A stretch of 64,000 nt of DNA from Spinacia oleracea (Eukaryota > Streptophyta > Magnoliopsida > Caryophyllales > Amaranthaceae). The notes beneath the pieces were generated by a model. It had not been told where the DNA came from, made no database searches, and worked only from the letters and a program-made list of their open reading frames with translations. The DNA is taken from NCBI RefSeq assembly GCF_020520425.1, contig NC_079490.1, positions 122,904,715 to 122,968,714 of the forward strand, given 5' to 3'. Each line of letters begins with the position of its first letter. Within the stretch, counting starts at the first letter, position 1. Below are positions 33,720-44,705 of the stretch, one piece after another. The position numbers and the translations under genes are program-made.

Positions 33720-35090
33720 ATAACCGTTTTTTCTCCCAACTCTCAACTTTGGACAATTTATGCACATTTAAGGCTCGTTCGATTCTTACATGTCATATTT
33801 TGACAAAAATAGCAAATTTCGCTCCAAACTCTCAAATAATGAACCAAAATAGTAATTCTTAACCCTTTACATGTTTAAAATACTTAGTATTAGGTTTCCA
33901 ATCCCAATTCTCATCTACTTTGGTCAATTTATGCAAATTTAAGGATCATTTGATCGTTATATGTCATATTTTGACTAAAATTGTCGTTTTTGCTCCCAAC
34001 TCTCAACTAATGAAACAAAATAGGAATTCTTAACCATTTAAATGTTTAATATACTTAATATTAGGTTTCTAATCCTCATTCTCATATACTTTGGTCAATT
34101 TAAGGCTTGTTCAATCCTTACATGTCATATTTGGACTAAAATAGTCATTTTCGCTCCTAACTCTCAACTATTGAACCAATATAGGAATTCTTAACCCTTT
34201 ACATGTTTAAAATACTTAGTATTAGATTTACAATCCTCTTTCTCATCTACTTTGGTCAATTTATGCACATTTGATGCTCGTTTGATCATTACATGTCATA
34301 TTTTGACTAAAATAACTATTTTCGCTCCCAACTCTCAACTGATGAACTAAAATAGGAATTCTAAACCATGTTCACGTTTAATAAACTTAGTAATAGGTTA
34401 CCAATCCTCCTTCTCATCTACCTTTGTCAATTTAAGGCTCGTTCGATCCTTACATGTCATATTTTGACTAAATTCGTTTTCGCTACCAACTCTCAACTAA
34501 TGAACCAAAATAGGAATTCATAACCCTTTACATGTTTAAAATACTTAGTATTAGATTTAAAATCCTCATTCTCATCTACTTTAGTCAATTTATGCATATT
34601 TAACGCTAGTTTGATCGTTATATGTCATTTTATGACTAAAATAGTCGTTTTCGCTCCAAACTCTCAACTAATGAACCAAAATAGGATTTCTAAACGCTTT
34701 GCATGTTTAATACACTTAGTATTAGGTTTACAATCCTCATTTTCATCTACTTTGGTCAATTTATGCACATCTAAGGCTCGTTTTGGTCATTATAGGTCAT
34801 ATGTAGCCTAAATGTCGTTTTCGCTCCCAACTTTCACAAAACGAACCTAAGTAAACATTCTAAACCATTTACATATTAATATTATTAGTTTAAGGTTTAT
34901 TAAACTTATTCAAAGCTATTTATGCACAACCCTTTACATATTTAATATACTTAGTATTAGGTTGTCAATACTCGTTCTCATCTGCTTTGGTCTATTTATG
35001 CATATTTAAGGCTCATTTGATCGTTATAGGAAATATTTTGGCTATAAAAGCTGTTTTCGCTCCCAACTCTCAACTAATCTTATATTTAAC
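33720..35090 (+). repeat. ~165-170-bp tandem array, about 8 diverged copies
   Basis: Landmarks catattttgactaaaatagt, cgctcccaactctcaactaa and ccctttacatgtttaa recur near 33785, 33965, 34130, 34300, 34460, 34625, 34795 and 35030. It is related to the array at 2815-4270 but more diverged. Confidence 0.8.
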
Positions 35091-35601
35091 TTAATTTAAC
35101 TTATTCGTTTGCATGTTGTTCTTTTAAAGTTTTCAATACTCCAAGGGAGCGGCCCTTTACCAAAGAGGAGATGCATGAAGTTCGAGACAAGTGAGCTACT
35201 TACTTCACCGATTGTGAAATACCCTCGTTGTAAATAGAACAAGCTAGTAGTTATCCGTGACTCTAAAATTACTTTGTTATTTATTGATTTAATTACATTT
35301 GAATTAATGTGGTACTATTATTGTAAACTTGAAATTTTGTCTAATTTTTGAGGAATGTCACGGTGATGTTTGGTGAAATAGTCTTCTATAAATTAATATG
35401 TATTGCACAGGCTCAGAACAAGCTAGTATTATATTACAATTTTTTTTTTTAAAAAGAAATTTAATCACAAAGGTGGCCCTTGTTGGTAATAAGCGCCACC
35501 TTTGTGAATTGGCCAAATGTGACCAGGTCATGTGATGCACTTGTAAAGAGCCACCTATACCCCTATTTTAAGCGCAACCTTTGATGTTTTTTCTACTAGT
35601 G

Positions 35602-36945
35602 AAAGAAATATACCAAGGTGAATAACGAATCGATGAACAAAAGCTTGAATCTTGAATTGAAATTGAATAATGTAAATCCCAATGTTCGAGGGAATAGAAG
35701 TGCTTCAAAATAAACTAAGTGAAACTAAAAATGTTGGAAAATTCGATGTTTTGGGATTTGAACCCATTACGTATTTATTGGTACTCGACAATGAAACAAA
35801 GGAAACAACGGAATCCGGAAGAATTGAGCCCGATTAGATTGGCTCGCCCGATCGGGTGCGACAAACATTAGCAGGCAACAACATTTGTTTTCTCCTCCCC
35901 CCAATGGCTCCTAGAAGTTTCGCCTGGTCGGGCACGACTTTGACTTGCATTTTCTTGTATAAATCTGCCCGGCCAGGCGGCATTACCCGGTGCAACCAGG
36001 CGCATATGTAATTATATTCGTTTCCATGGGCTTCCTTCCTTTAGGCCCAATTCTAACTCCTTTGGGCCTAAATAACTATCAGTGGCCTCTTGAAGTCGAC
36101 TGAAACATCATGAACATGCTGGTGATCAGTGTAGCTATGTAGGGACATAGGAAAAAGGGTCTCAAAAGATCAATTTCCATCAAATAGCGATCTTGTAACT
36201 ATGCACACTACACAACCCACATTAGCACTAAAAATGGATCAGAAGAGCTCAATTGAGATCAAAAGTGCACATGGGACGTGGGTAAAAGCTCTATATAAAA
36301 TGAATATATAAAATTTCCCAAAGATAAACCTTTGCTTGTCCCTTAGTAAACAACATCAATGAGACATAAGACAATCAATTCACCCCAAGTTCAAGAAGAA
36401 TATTAGCGATAAATCAAGGGTCAAATCAAAGTAGACAAGTATCATGACTGACTCGTCTAGTCCTCATTGTCACACATCAACATGTACAAAGGTCACGCAA
36501 CGCTCAGAAGATATACATGTATAAAATCAAAGATTAGACCTCACCATTCTAGTAACTCCTCTCGTATTTGTGGCGGGATAAGTGAACCAAATGTGGCCCG
36601 TTCACTCGCCACTCAAATTAGAACATGCATACTAATCAAATGGATAATATCCACTCTCAAATCACAATACTCGAATATTTGGGTTCTCATAATCATTCAA
36701 CCTACGCCGAAGTCGACTTGAAATGCACACAATCCCTTTAGTCCTTGATAAGTGACTACTTTCAATCTTTTTTGGTACACATATTGTACAATGATAAAAA
36801 AAGGACATTATTCAAGCTTATATTATAGGATGGGCATAAGGGTAAGAAAATATTTGATAATGTGAGAGTAAAATCTAACTTGGGGAAAAAAAAATTCTTT
36901 TTTCGTCAAACATTAAAAAAGCGGCTTTAGTAAACCTCTCAGCAT
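35602..36945. other. Unassigned LTR-like fragment
   Basis: No gene. A GC-rich cluster (35840-36000: cccgatcgggtgcg, cctggtcgggcacgac, ctgcccggccaggcgg) surrounds tgtataaat at about 35956. This is the same style as the GC-cluster-plus-TATA layout of the other LTRs here. A TSD or second LTR is not visible. Confidence 0.4.
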
Positions 36946-37919
36946 TTGATGTTGCCATGGAAGGGCTTACTAGAGAAAAAAAAATCAAAACAAGGTAGTC
37001 CCGTTCAAAAATTGAAAGACATATGTGTAGAAACTGTAAAGAATATGAATCGACAAACAACGATGGATGTTTTGATGAATTCGGAGTTGGAGTTTTCAGA
37101 CCTAGATTTTGCGGCCGAAGATGAAGGCGAGGTATTGACTCCAAGATCTTCTGTGATTTCTGTGCAACAATAATCGAGAGCCCGAGTTGAATTTTTGACA
37201 TGGTTAGGAGAAATTAATAGTAATAAGAGAATACCCAGAACTCCAAGCCCATAAATGTTGGGAGATAAAAGCCCCTTTGAATGTTTTTGATGGTTTTGTG
37301 CCAAGAATTTTGAAGGATAATGCAGTTGAGAAAGTGGGTATGTTGAACCATGGGTTGTTTATCATTAGATTTGTTGCTGTAGAAACCAAAGATAGAATCT
37401 TGGTTAAAGGCATGGAATTCTTTGATAAGAAACTTATCATAATGAAACCATGGAATTGTGAGGATGATTTTACCAAAGACAAAGTTAAATAAGTGCCAAT
37501 TTGGGTACAATTGTTAGGTTTAGATATCAAATATTAGGGGGAGAGAAGTTTATTCAAGATAATTTACCAAATTTGAAAGCCTATAAAGGTACATCAAGCT
37601 ACCCTAAAAAGAGATCGTTTACAATACCCGAGACTCTTAGTAGAAGCGTTAGTGTCTAAATTTTTTCTGGATCACAGTTTTTTTGAGAATAAGAAAGAGC
37701 AGACTGTGAACATGGAAATAAATGTGAATGGAGGCGAGTAGTATGCTCATCGTGCAAAGGGATAGGACATGAAACTACGGTATGTAAGAAGAAGGTGGGA
37801 AGGAAGGTTTGGGTTCCAAAACATGTTTAGTCAAAAAATCAAGAAGGTATTGCCCTTAAGGTGGATAATGACGGCTTTCAGGTGGTATTCTCTAATAAGA
37901 TAAGTGTTGGGAGACTTAC
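36946..37919 (+). pseudogene. LINE ORF1 (DUF4283 and zinc knuckle), interrupted by Tat-R
   Basis: Several frames together encode a plant LINE ORF1. A DUF4283-like part includes GLFIIRFVAVETKDRILV, FFDKKLIIMKPWN and, after an in-frame TAA, VPIWVQLLGLDIKYWG (37277-37545). A CCHC knuckle CSSCKGIGHETTVC (about 37744-37785) is followed by VWVPK and DGFQVV. The sequence is cut at 37919 by the Tat-R LTR. Numerous stops and shifts. DUF4283 proteins bind nucleic acid. The RT part (ORF2) is not in the window. Confidence 0.7.
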
Positions 37920-40084
37920 TGTAGGGGGTGTTTCTCTTTGTATTTTTTTCCCTACGGGTTTTGAGATTTCGGATTTCGAAAGAGTCGCCACCAAACATTT
38001 TAAGGGTCCGGTTTGGAAGGACTAAAATTGACTCTTGTGAATAAGGCATTGAATCTTAGAAACCGAATGGGTGGGATTCGAGCACGGGAACAAACCGCTT
38101 ATTTGGCAAGTTTTTCAAGTACATTCGAATACAAGACAAGGAACATTTTCATGAAATCCTAATCATGACATTAAGTCGGTTGAAACATGCATTTAGAACA
38201 TTGTATTTGCTAATTGTACGTGGTCACTTTGCTTTAAAGTTATTTAAGGGAACCTAAGGCCGGTTTGTCCAAAAATTATCTTTGTTAAGCGTGATGTAAC
38301 CTTTTGTATATTATTGTATTTAGCATGTGGGGTGATGAAAGTAATAAACATGTAAAGCATCATCACAAAAATGAAGGAATTATTAAAATGCGTACAAAAC
38401 CACATCAGCTTAAAAAAAGGTGTGCCAACAGTGCGGAATTGAAATTGCAAAAACAAAAATGCGTTATTGAAAGTGCGTTATTGAGAGTGCGATATTGAAA
38501 GTGCGATATTGAAATTGTTGTATTGAAATGCGGTATTGAAAGTGCGATATTGAAATAACAATATTGAAATGACGGTATTGAAATGACATTATTGAAATGA
38601 CTATATTGAAATTGTATTATTGTACTTGAGATCCGAACGGCAAACAACTACTTAATAATAAGTGTGTCCAACACGGATTCAATTCTCTAAAAATATCAAC
38701 TTTAGATGAGTTGCTCATCATAAAGTATCATTGATTTTGATTATTGAAATAGAACTTGAATATTGAACTTGAATATTGAAATTAGGGGACTTGGTTCTTA
38801 AAGATTAGACCTTTTAATATGAAAAAGGCCTCACCTTTAATATGCTCCATGACGTGAAATTCATTCTAGTTTAAGGAGGAGTTGATCTCACTTAAACATC
38901 ATTGAATATTGAAAATAGAACTTGTATTTGAACATAGAAATATGAATGTTCATGTGTTCTAGTTTGGAAAAGGGTTTGCACTTTTCCAAACATCCTTGAA
39001 CTTTGAAATGATTTGTATTTTGTAAAATTGTATGATGATTGTTGTAAAGGAGAAACCTTTCATGTATGAAAGTTCAACACTTTACTAATCATTTTCGAAA
39101 ATAAATCTTGAATCTTGCATATTGATATTGAAAATGTGCTTAGAAAATAATTTGCGAAGAATTTCAAGAACGAAAACCTCCCCAAAGATGGAACTTTTGG
39201 ATATGCTTCTTAGTTGGTCATGAGCATGAACTCAACTGACAACATCATTGGAATTGTATATTGAATCTAGGAATGTAGAAAAGTAGAAAACATCATAATG
39301 ATTTGATAAGGGATTCGGAATTACCTATTTAGGATTAGATTAGTTTTCCGATTAGTGCTCCCAATTGCTTACATATTTTGGAAATTGTAAATGAAATTTT
39401 AGATTTGGAAACTTGAATTTTGTATTGGAATTTGAGGGGAAAATTTGAGATTAAGACGTTGTATTGAAATTTGCCTCTTCCATTTGTGTAGAAAACAAGG
39501 GTTTTTATAGGAGATTAGGCGGCTAAACGCCAAGACACGTCAGCGCCCAGCGCAAGGCCTGCGCCTGGCGCAGGTGACGTGTCTTAGGTTCCGCCAAAAA
39601 AGGACGATGACACCGTCCTTTTTGTTTGTCTTGTAGTCTTGTACCTTGTACGAGTTTGTACGATTTTTTCACATAGTTTTTCTTGGAGGTTAAGGCCTGG
39701 GTTTGTGTCTAAAAACACTCCTTTTCTTGTATTCGGGTTGCGAATTTGGACTCAGTTTTACGGGAAGGGGCCCGGCATGCTCGGTTTTAGGGCCGACCCC
39801 CGATTTTGGATTTCTTAGTGTCATTTCGATTGGGAACGACGTTGTAAAACCAGTGGAGAGGTCCATTGGGCCAGATTGTGTATGGATTTTGAATTTGATT
39901 TTTGGAAATTGAATTTTGTACCGAGTTCCAAAATGGGAACGGGCTCGGGGATTAGACTTTGGATTTTTGATTTTGGAATATACCTTAGCAATTGGGACTT
40001 CTGCACGGAGTTGCACCAACTACCTAGCAAGGATAATGGTCTCGTCATCATCCCATTAGGGGAGACACAAATTTGGTGTCTACA
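37920..40084 (-). repeat. 3' LTR of Tat-R, complete (2165 bp)
   Basis: TGTAGGGGGTG... to ...GGTGTCTACA, with perfect TGTAG/CTACA ends. It contains a minisatellite-like tract (38448-38630, gaaagtgcgatattgaaa and related), and a GC-rich cluster (39530-39590, gcgcccagcgcaaggcctgc) beside a minus-strand TATAAAA (39509-39503). Confidence 0.9.
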
Positions 40085-40102
40085 GAATGCCCCCACTTTG
40101 AC
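40085..40102 (-). other. Polypurine tract of Tat-R
   Basis: The minus strand reads AAAGTGGGGGCATTC followed by TGTAGACACC. It is the counterpart of 1041-1057. Confidence 0.7.
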
Positions 40103-40628
40103 TGAGCGTTAGGTCAGGAAAGCGAAAGTCAAAGTTTTCGAATAGGGACGGAAAATGGTCAAGATGTTTAAAGTCAAAATTTTGAATCTTGAACTTTGAA
40201 CTTTGAATTTTTAATTTTGAATTTTGAATTGTGAATTTTGAATTTTGAATACCCGTAGTTAATCCGCTAGGTTTTGTACTTGCGCTGCTAGGGAATATAT
40301 TCATTGGGGAAAGGAGCTTTTAATTGACTCCGGGGTTTTGAAAAATTTTGTTGGACTTTCCCGGAGCTTGGGTCCGCTGGGAGTAGAATGCTTAAATCCG
40401 CATATTTTTCGGACTTCGTATGCTTGAGATATTTATCTGTTGATGCCGGTGGAACAGATGCATACTAGTATTTATCAGAAAGTAGTATAATTTGAGGTTT
40501 GATGCATGGTGCAGAAAACCCTAGAAGCAAAGTACGCACAATCAGTACAGGTGACCGCGCCTAGATTCTCTGTGCATGGATCATGGCCTGCATCTGGCAC
40601 AAGGCCAGCGCCCAGTGCAGGGTTTGAG
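40103..40628 (+). other. Cargo-gene upstream region
   Basis: AT-rich tracts (40180-40250 with repeated ttttgaatttt) and then a GC-rich cluster (40585-40620, catctggcacaaggccagcg and ccagtgcagg) just before the TATA box. No ORF supported. Confidence 0.55.
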
Positions 40629-40635
40629 TATATAA
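40629..40635 (+). promoter_or_regulatory. TATA box of PMD cargo gene, Tat-R copy
   Basis: TATATAA with a GC cluster upstream. A CT-rich leader follows (ttcttctttctatctcat), then a donor-like gtaaag at about 40750. This mirrors the Tat-L promoter at 1671. Confidence 0.6.
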
Positions 40636-41029
40636 GGCCCCCGCCGTGCTCTTGCATGAGCAAATTCATTGCTTCTTCTTTCTATCTCATAGTTTGATTG
40701 CTCTCTCCCTTTGGCTTTGTTGCTCTTGTCTTGCCTCTACCTTTGTCCATGTAAAGTATTTCAAGTTTTGCTTATGAAATTACCTTAGGATTGCGGGTAG
40801 GGGAGGTTTTTTTACTTGAAATGTTCTCGTACTTGTTGATGATGTACTTATATAGTAGCAGTCTTCTTGTATCTTGTATGAAAAAAATTGTTTGGTAGCC
40901 ATCTTGAACTTGAACCGTTGGAACTTTGTAGGATTTGAAATCGAAATCTTGCATGTTGAATTTTGCACTTAGCACTTATAGATAGTGATTTCACTGGGGA
41001 CCTTTCTGGGTCTTGTGAAATAATAGGCT

Positions 41030-41247
41030 TGGATAGCCTCGACGTTGGTGTAGAACTTGAATACCTGCTTCGGCATGGACAACCTAGGTGTTGGTGTAGA
41101 ACTTGAATACCTGCTTCGGCATGGATAGCCTAAGCGTTGGTGTAGAACTTGGATACCTGTTTCGGCATGGATAACCTAGGCGTTGGAGTAGAACTTGAAT
41201 ACCTGCTTCGGCATGGATAGCCCAGGCGTTGGTTTAGAACTTGTATG
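41030..41247 (+). repeat. 46-bp tandem repeat in cargo-gene 5' intron, about 5 copies
   Basis: The landmark cctgcttcggcatgg occurs at 41064, 41110, 41156 (variant) and 41202, an exact 46-bp period. Homologous to the array at 1980-2161. Confidence 0.85.
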
Positions 41248-41382
41248 CTTCCTTAAAATAGAGGTCCCTGGCTAAACTTGTATGGCCACTAGTTATTTTT
41301 TAGATTCTTGAATTTTTTTACGGGCTAGTATAAGATAGCCCCCAGACTTGGATGTTGATTTTCGTATTTTGAATGCTTTAAT

Positions 41383-43961
41383 ATGCCTCGTCACATTCGG
41401 AGAAAGCTTGTTGAATGCTCGAGTAGCCGAACGGCCATGGAAGATGCTTCAGACAGTGAAGCTGTTGAGATAGAGCCACTGCCTGTTGGCATGATTCCGA
41501 GAGGAAGACCTATTTTTGACGGTCACGGCTGGCAGCCTAGGGACCTTGTATTCCACCAGAGATATCACTTGTGTCAGCGGCCACGCGCTGGCTTGGTATG
41601 CCTTATATTCTGCTATTGAACTTGCTACTTGAATTTGTATAGGTTTGTATTGATCCGTCCTTTTTGTAGACTGATAGGGAAGGGATCTAAGTGTTTTGGT
41701 CGTTGGAGGAGCTCTGGACTGTCTCTTCAACATTTCTTGTCGTCGAGGAGACCCGAGTGATTTGGGATCAGACTGGTTTTGCTCTTTTCCGGGAGGCGAC
41801 GAGAGGCTTTAGAGGGCTGGTGGGCGTCAAAGCCTGGATACAAGCCCTGTTGGAATTGTGGTGGGACACCACTAATACATTCCATATGAGCTGGGGGGAG
41901 ATTACCATTACTCCCTTCGAGTTTGCTATGATTAATGGCCTCCCGTTCTCTGAGAGGGAGGTTCTTTTCGACACTGCCTTGAAATGGCATTTTGATTGCG
42001 TTAGGGACTTGGTCAGTCCTATTGTTGGTTTGATCACGGATATTGATTCCTCTGTCTCAGTGGAGGTGATTTTGGCGGGGCTTCGCCTAGCTGATATGAC
42101 AGCGAAGTAGAGGGTTCGACTATTCCTTTTGGCCCTTATAGGTCGAGTAGTTACCCCTAGTAGTAATAGTAGCATGCTGGCGGGTTTTCTGGGGTCTTTG
42201 AGAGATTTGTGGGCTGTTTCGGGCCGCAGCTGGGGTAGCTTAGCATATGGTCACCTCTTGTACGACTTGAAGAACGCTTCGCGGACTGCCCAGGAGAGTT
42301 CGGTGAGCATATTCGTCCTGTGGAGAGTGCTGGAGGTATTTAGGATTCCTTGTATTTTGTATTTTATACTTATATGTTGTATTTCGTATGCATGAGACTG
42401 ACTGATGCCTTGTATGCTTTTGAAGATCTGGGCGTTCGAGAATTTTCCCGGCTTGGCGCCAGACCGCCCTAGGGTTGCGGCTTACTCGTTTGCCGCCCCT
42501 TGGGAAAGAGCGGCGCGCAAGAAGGTGACTTTAGTAGGATCTTATCCCAATTGTATTTGTATATTAACTGAGCTGCCTGTCCTGTAGGTGTGTTGGCGTC
42601 CCTTTTCTGATGTACCCACGCCTGCTTCGGCTATGCGGGCTTTCTTCTTGTCTGGGCGACGGGTGCTGTTCCTGGGGATTTATCGCCCCATGTGGTATCT
42701 GGGTGAGCGAGTGACTCCTCAGCACAGTATTGGAGGTAGGCTTGGATCTTCCGGAGTCCATGTTGTTGAAGGTTGCCGATGTTTCCCAAGTCTATGCGGT
42801 GGGCATGGAGGTAGGTGGTGATTCCATTTGTATCCCATGGGATATTCTTTTAGACAAGAGGGCTAGCTATGGAGACTTCCTGTCGAGGCTTGCTCCACCA
42901 GTTCGCTTTGTGCCACCGGTGAGCTTTGGGTTTGAATCTTGTATTCTTGTATTTTTGTATTCTTGTACTCTTGAATCTTGTACAATTTGAACATTGTTTA
43001 TGTGCTTGTAGGTCGAGGAGGTCGACCTGGAGGATATCCCCTATGCTGACAAGGTCCTCCGTTTTGTGGACTCAGATGGGGAACAGGTGGAGTTTACTGT
43101 CCCGATGGCCTCTCCTCCAGATCGGATGGCGGCCAATGCTCTTCCGGAGCATTATGCAGCTGTAAGGGCCTTTGTATTTTCTTGAAATAGGTTGTAATAT
43201 TTTATGTAGAAGTTGATTTTGAATTTTGTATGTATGCAGGTGCCTCGAGCGAGGGAGCACCGTTGGATGGTCGCTATTGATTCCTTGAAGAAGCATTATC
43301 TCAATCTGACCAAGAAGCTCGCAGGCAGAGATCGAGCTGTCAGTTCACTAGCTCTGAGATGTTTGTATCTTGAAACTTGTATATGGATACCTGATGCTTG
43401 AATTTTAGACTTTGTATAGGAGCGCCGTCAGGACCGCAGGGAGGACAAGGCTCCTCAGGCCAACGTCTCGATGGAGTAGACCGGGCAGAGCTTAGGTCAT
43501 CGCCCGAACTCTGGTGCTGATGCTCGCCAGAGGTACTCAGATGTTGGTCGTGGAGATATTCCCTCTTCTGCTACTCAGCGTGGCAGGTATTCGTATTCAT
43601 TTGGAGATACAGGTGGTCAGATGCCTTTCATGACTCCTCTTGGCGACCACTTAGGAGCGAGCAGTTCTCAGCCTGGGGACCTGGCTATGGTGCGATGTCT
43701 TGGGCTCAGTGGTACGAGCTTGAGAGGATGTGCCGATTTCAGGATATGGAGATACGGCGTCGACTTGCTGCGGCTCAATATTCTTATCAGGTTTCTTCAC
43801 ATCAGCCGGGACCTCAGCGGTTTTCCAGTACCCTCCGTATTTCAGAGCAGGAGCCAGTTACCCCCGGGACAGAGTTTGACAAGGAGCTGGAGAGGTACAT
43901 GAGTCGGAACTGGAACAAGGAGCCTGTGACCGAGACTGTGATCGAGCATGACTCGGACTAA
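41383..43961 (+). pseudogene. Plant mobile domain (PMD) cargo gene, multi-exon, Tat-R copy
   Basis: Proposed coding exons, all GT-AG and mostly phase 0: 41383-41595 (MPRHIRRKLVE...); 41670-42335 (PMD core: ALLELWWDTTNTFHMSWGE, ITPFEFAMINGLPFSE, VRLFLLALIGRVV, SWGSLAYGHLLYDLKNASR); 42426-42524 (IWAFENFPGLAP, FAAPWERAARKK); 42588-42918 (CWRPFSD...); 43012-43161; 43240 to about 43350; and 43420-43961 (coiled region YELERMCRFQDMEIRRRL, ending VIEHDSD). Breaks: TAA at 41688-41690, TAG at 42108-42110, a frame change near 42730, and TAG near 43478. PMD proteins such as MAIN/MAIL act in transposon silencing and genome stability in Arabidopsis. This copy lies antisense within a Tat element. Recognition of the domain is firm; the exact exon edges are my inference. 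Confidence 0.65.
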
Positions 43962-43999
43962 TCCTGCATGGTAGTGAGTTCTAGCTTTGCCTCAGATGG

Positions 44000-44165
44000 G
44001 ATTTTGTATGTGGATTTTTGTATGGATACTTCTAGTTGTATTTGTATTTGGATTTGTATGGTTTTTGTATTTGAATCTTGGATTTTGTATTTTGAACTAG
44101 TATGGTTTGGATTTGTATGGTTTGACCTTGTATGGTTTTGAATTGAATTTTGTATGCGTAGTGTG
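44000..44165 (+). repeat. Low-complexity ttgtatggttttg repeats
   Basis: Short gattttgtatttgtatgg units follow the PMD stop codon, forming the 3' flank of the cargo gene. No gene. Confidence 0.6.
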
Positions 44166-44239
44166 TGCATTTTGAAATTTGTGGCTATATGTATGCATGC
44201 AAAATGAAAAAAAATTCCCATTTCAAAAGACACAACCAC

Positions 44240-44300
44240 TATAAGCCCCACTTTGACTAAGGTTTTTAAGTTAGAAAAAGCGCAAGTCAAAGTATATTCA
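44240..44300 (-). other. Internal second PPT-like tract
   Basis: The plus strand reads ataagccccactttgacta, then agaaaaagcgcaagtcaaag. This matches the sequence just inside the 3' LTR (40090-40130: gcccccactttgactg, then aggaaagcgaaagtcaaag). On the minus strand it is a purine tract AAAGTGGGGCTTAT. It sits between the two cargo genes rather than beside an LTR. Confidence 0.6.
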
Positions 44301-44539
44301 ACTTGTGCTTATTCATATGCTGACTCGACTTAAGACGTCGATCTAGGACTAGAATGCTTGAAATTTGAACAAAATTGACCCAAAATTGACCCGGGTGCTG
44401 ATTCGAACTGCTTGAAATTGCGCACTTACGGATTTTGGAATATTCGGCCCAAATTATTGGAATCGATTTGTTTGTACAATTCCATGAAGAGGGGCGTACT
44501 CGATGCCATAAAGTGGAAAGTTGGTCTAGTCCTTCTGGA

Positions 44540-44624
44540 AGGCCCTGCGCCTGGCGCAGGCTTTTGCGCCTAGCGCTGATGGTACTTGAAAGTACCACCA
44601 TAAGTGCTGGTTTTTGTATAAATA
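44540..44624 (+). promoter_or_regulatory. Promoter of DUF7745-like cargo gene
   Basis: A GC cluster gccctgcgcctggcgcaggc and ttttgcgcctagcgct (44540-44578) is followed by TATAAATA at 44617-44624, a CT-rich leader (accaatccctctctgctctg), and ATG at 44706. This is the same layout as the PMD promoter and the LTR promoter. Confidence 0.6.
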
Positions 44625-44705
44625 GAGAGCCCTCCAGATCATTTCCTTTCCACCAATCCCTCTCTGCTCTGCTTCGCCCTCTACTTCTTCTCAAAAAGAA
44701 AGCAA

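Larger units (their letters stand above)
33184..35601 (+). mobile_element. CACTA remnant flanking Tat-L
   Basis: It begins abruptly at the Tat-L LTR edge, contains Ulp1-type exons (33324-33565), a ~170-bp tandem array and a right terminus ...ttttttctactagtg at 35601, whose reverse complement starts CACTAGTAGAAAAAA. Subterminal aagcgccacctttg / agcgcaacctttg motifs lie at 35460-35580. Tat-L probably inserted into this element. Its left part would lie left of the window. Confidence 0.65.
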
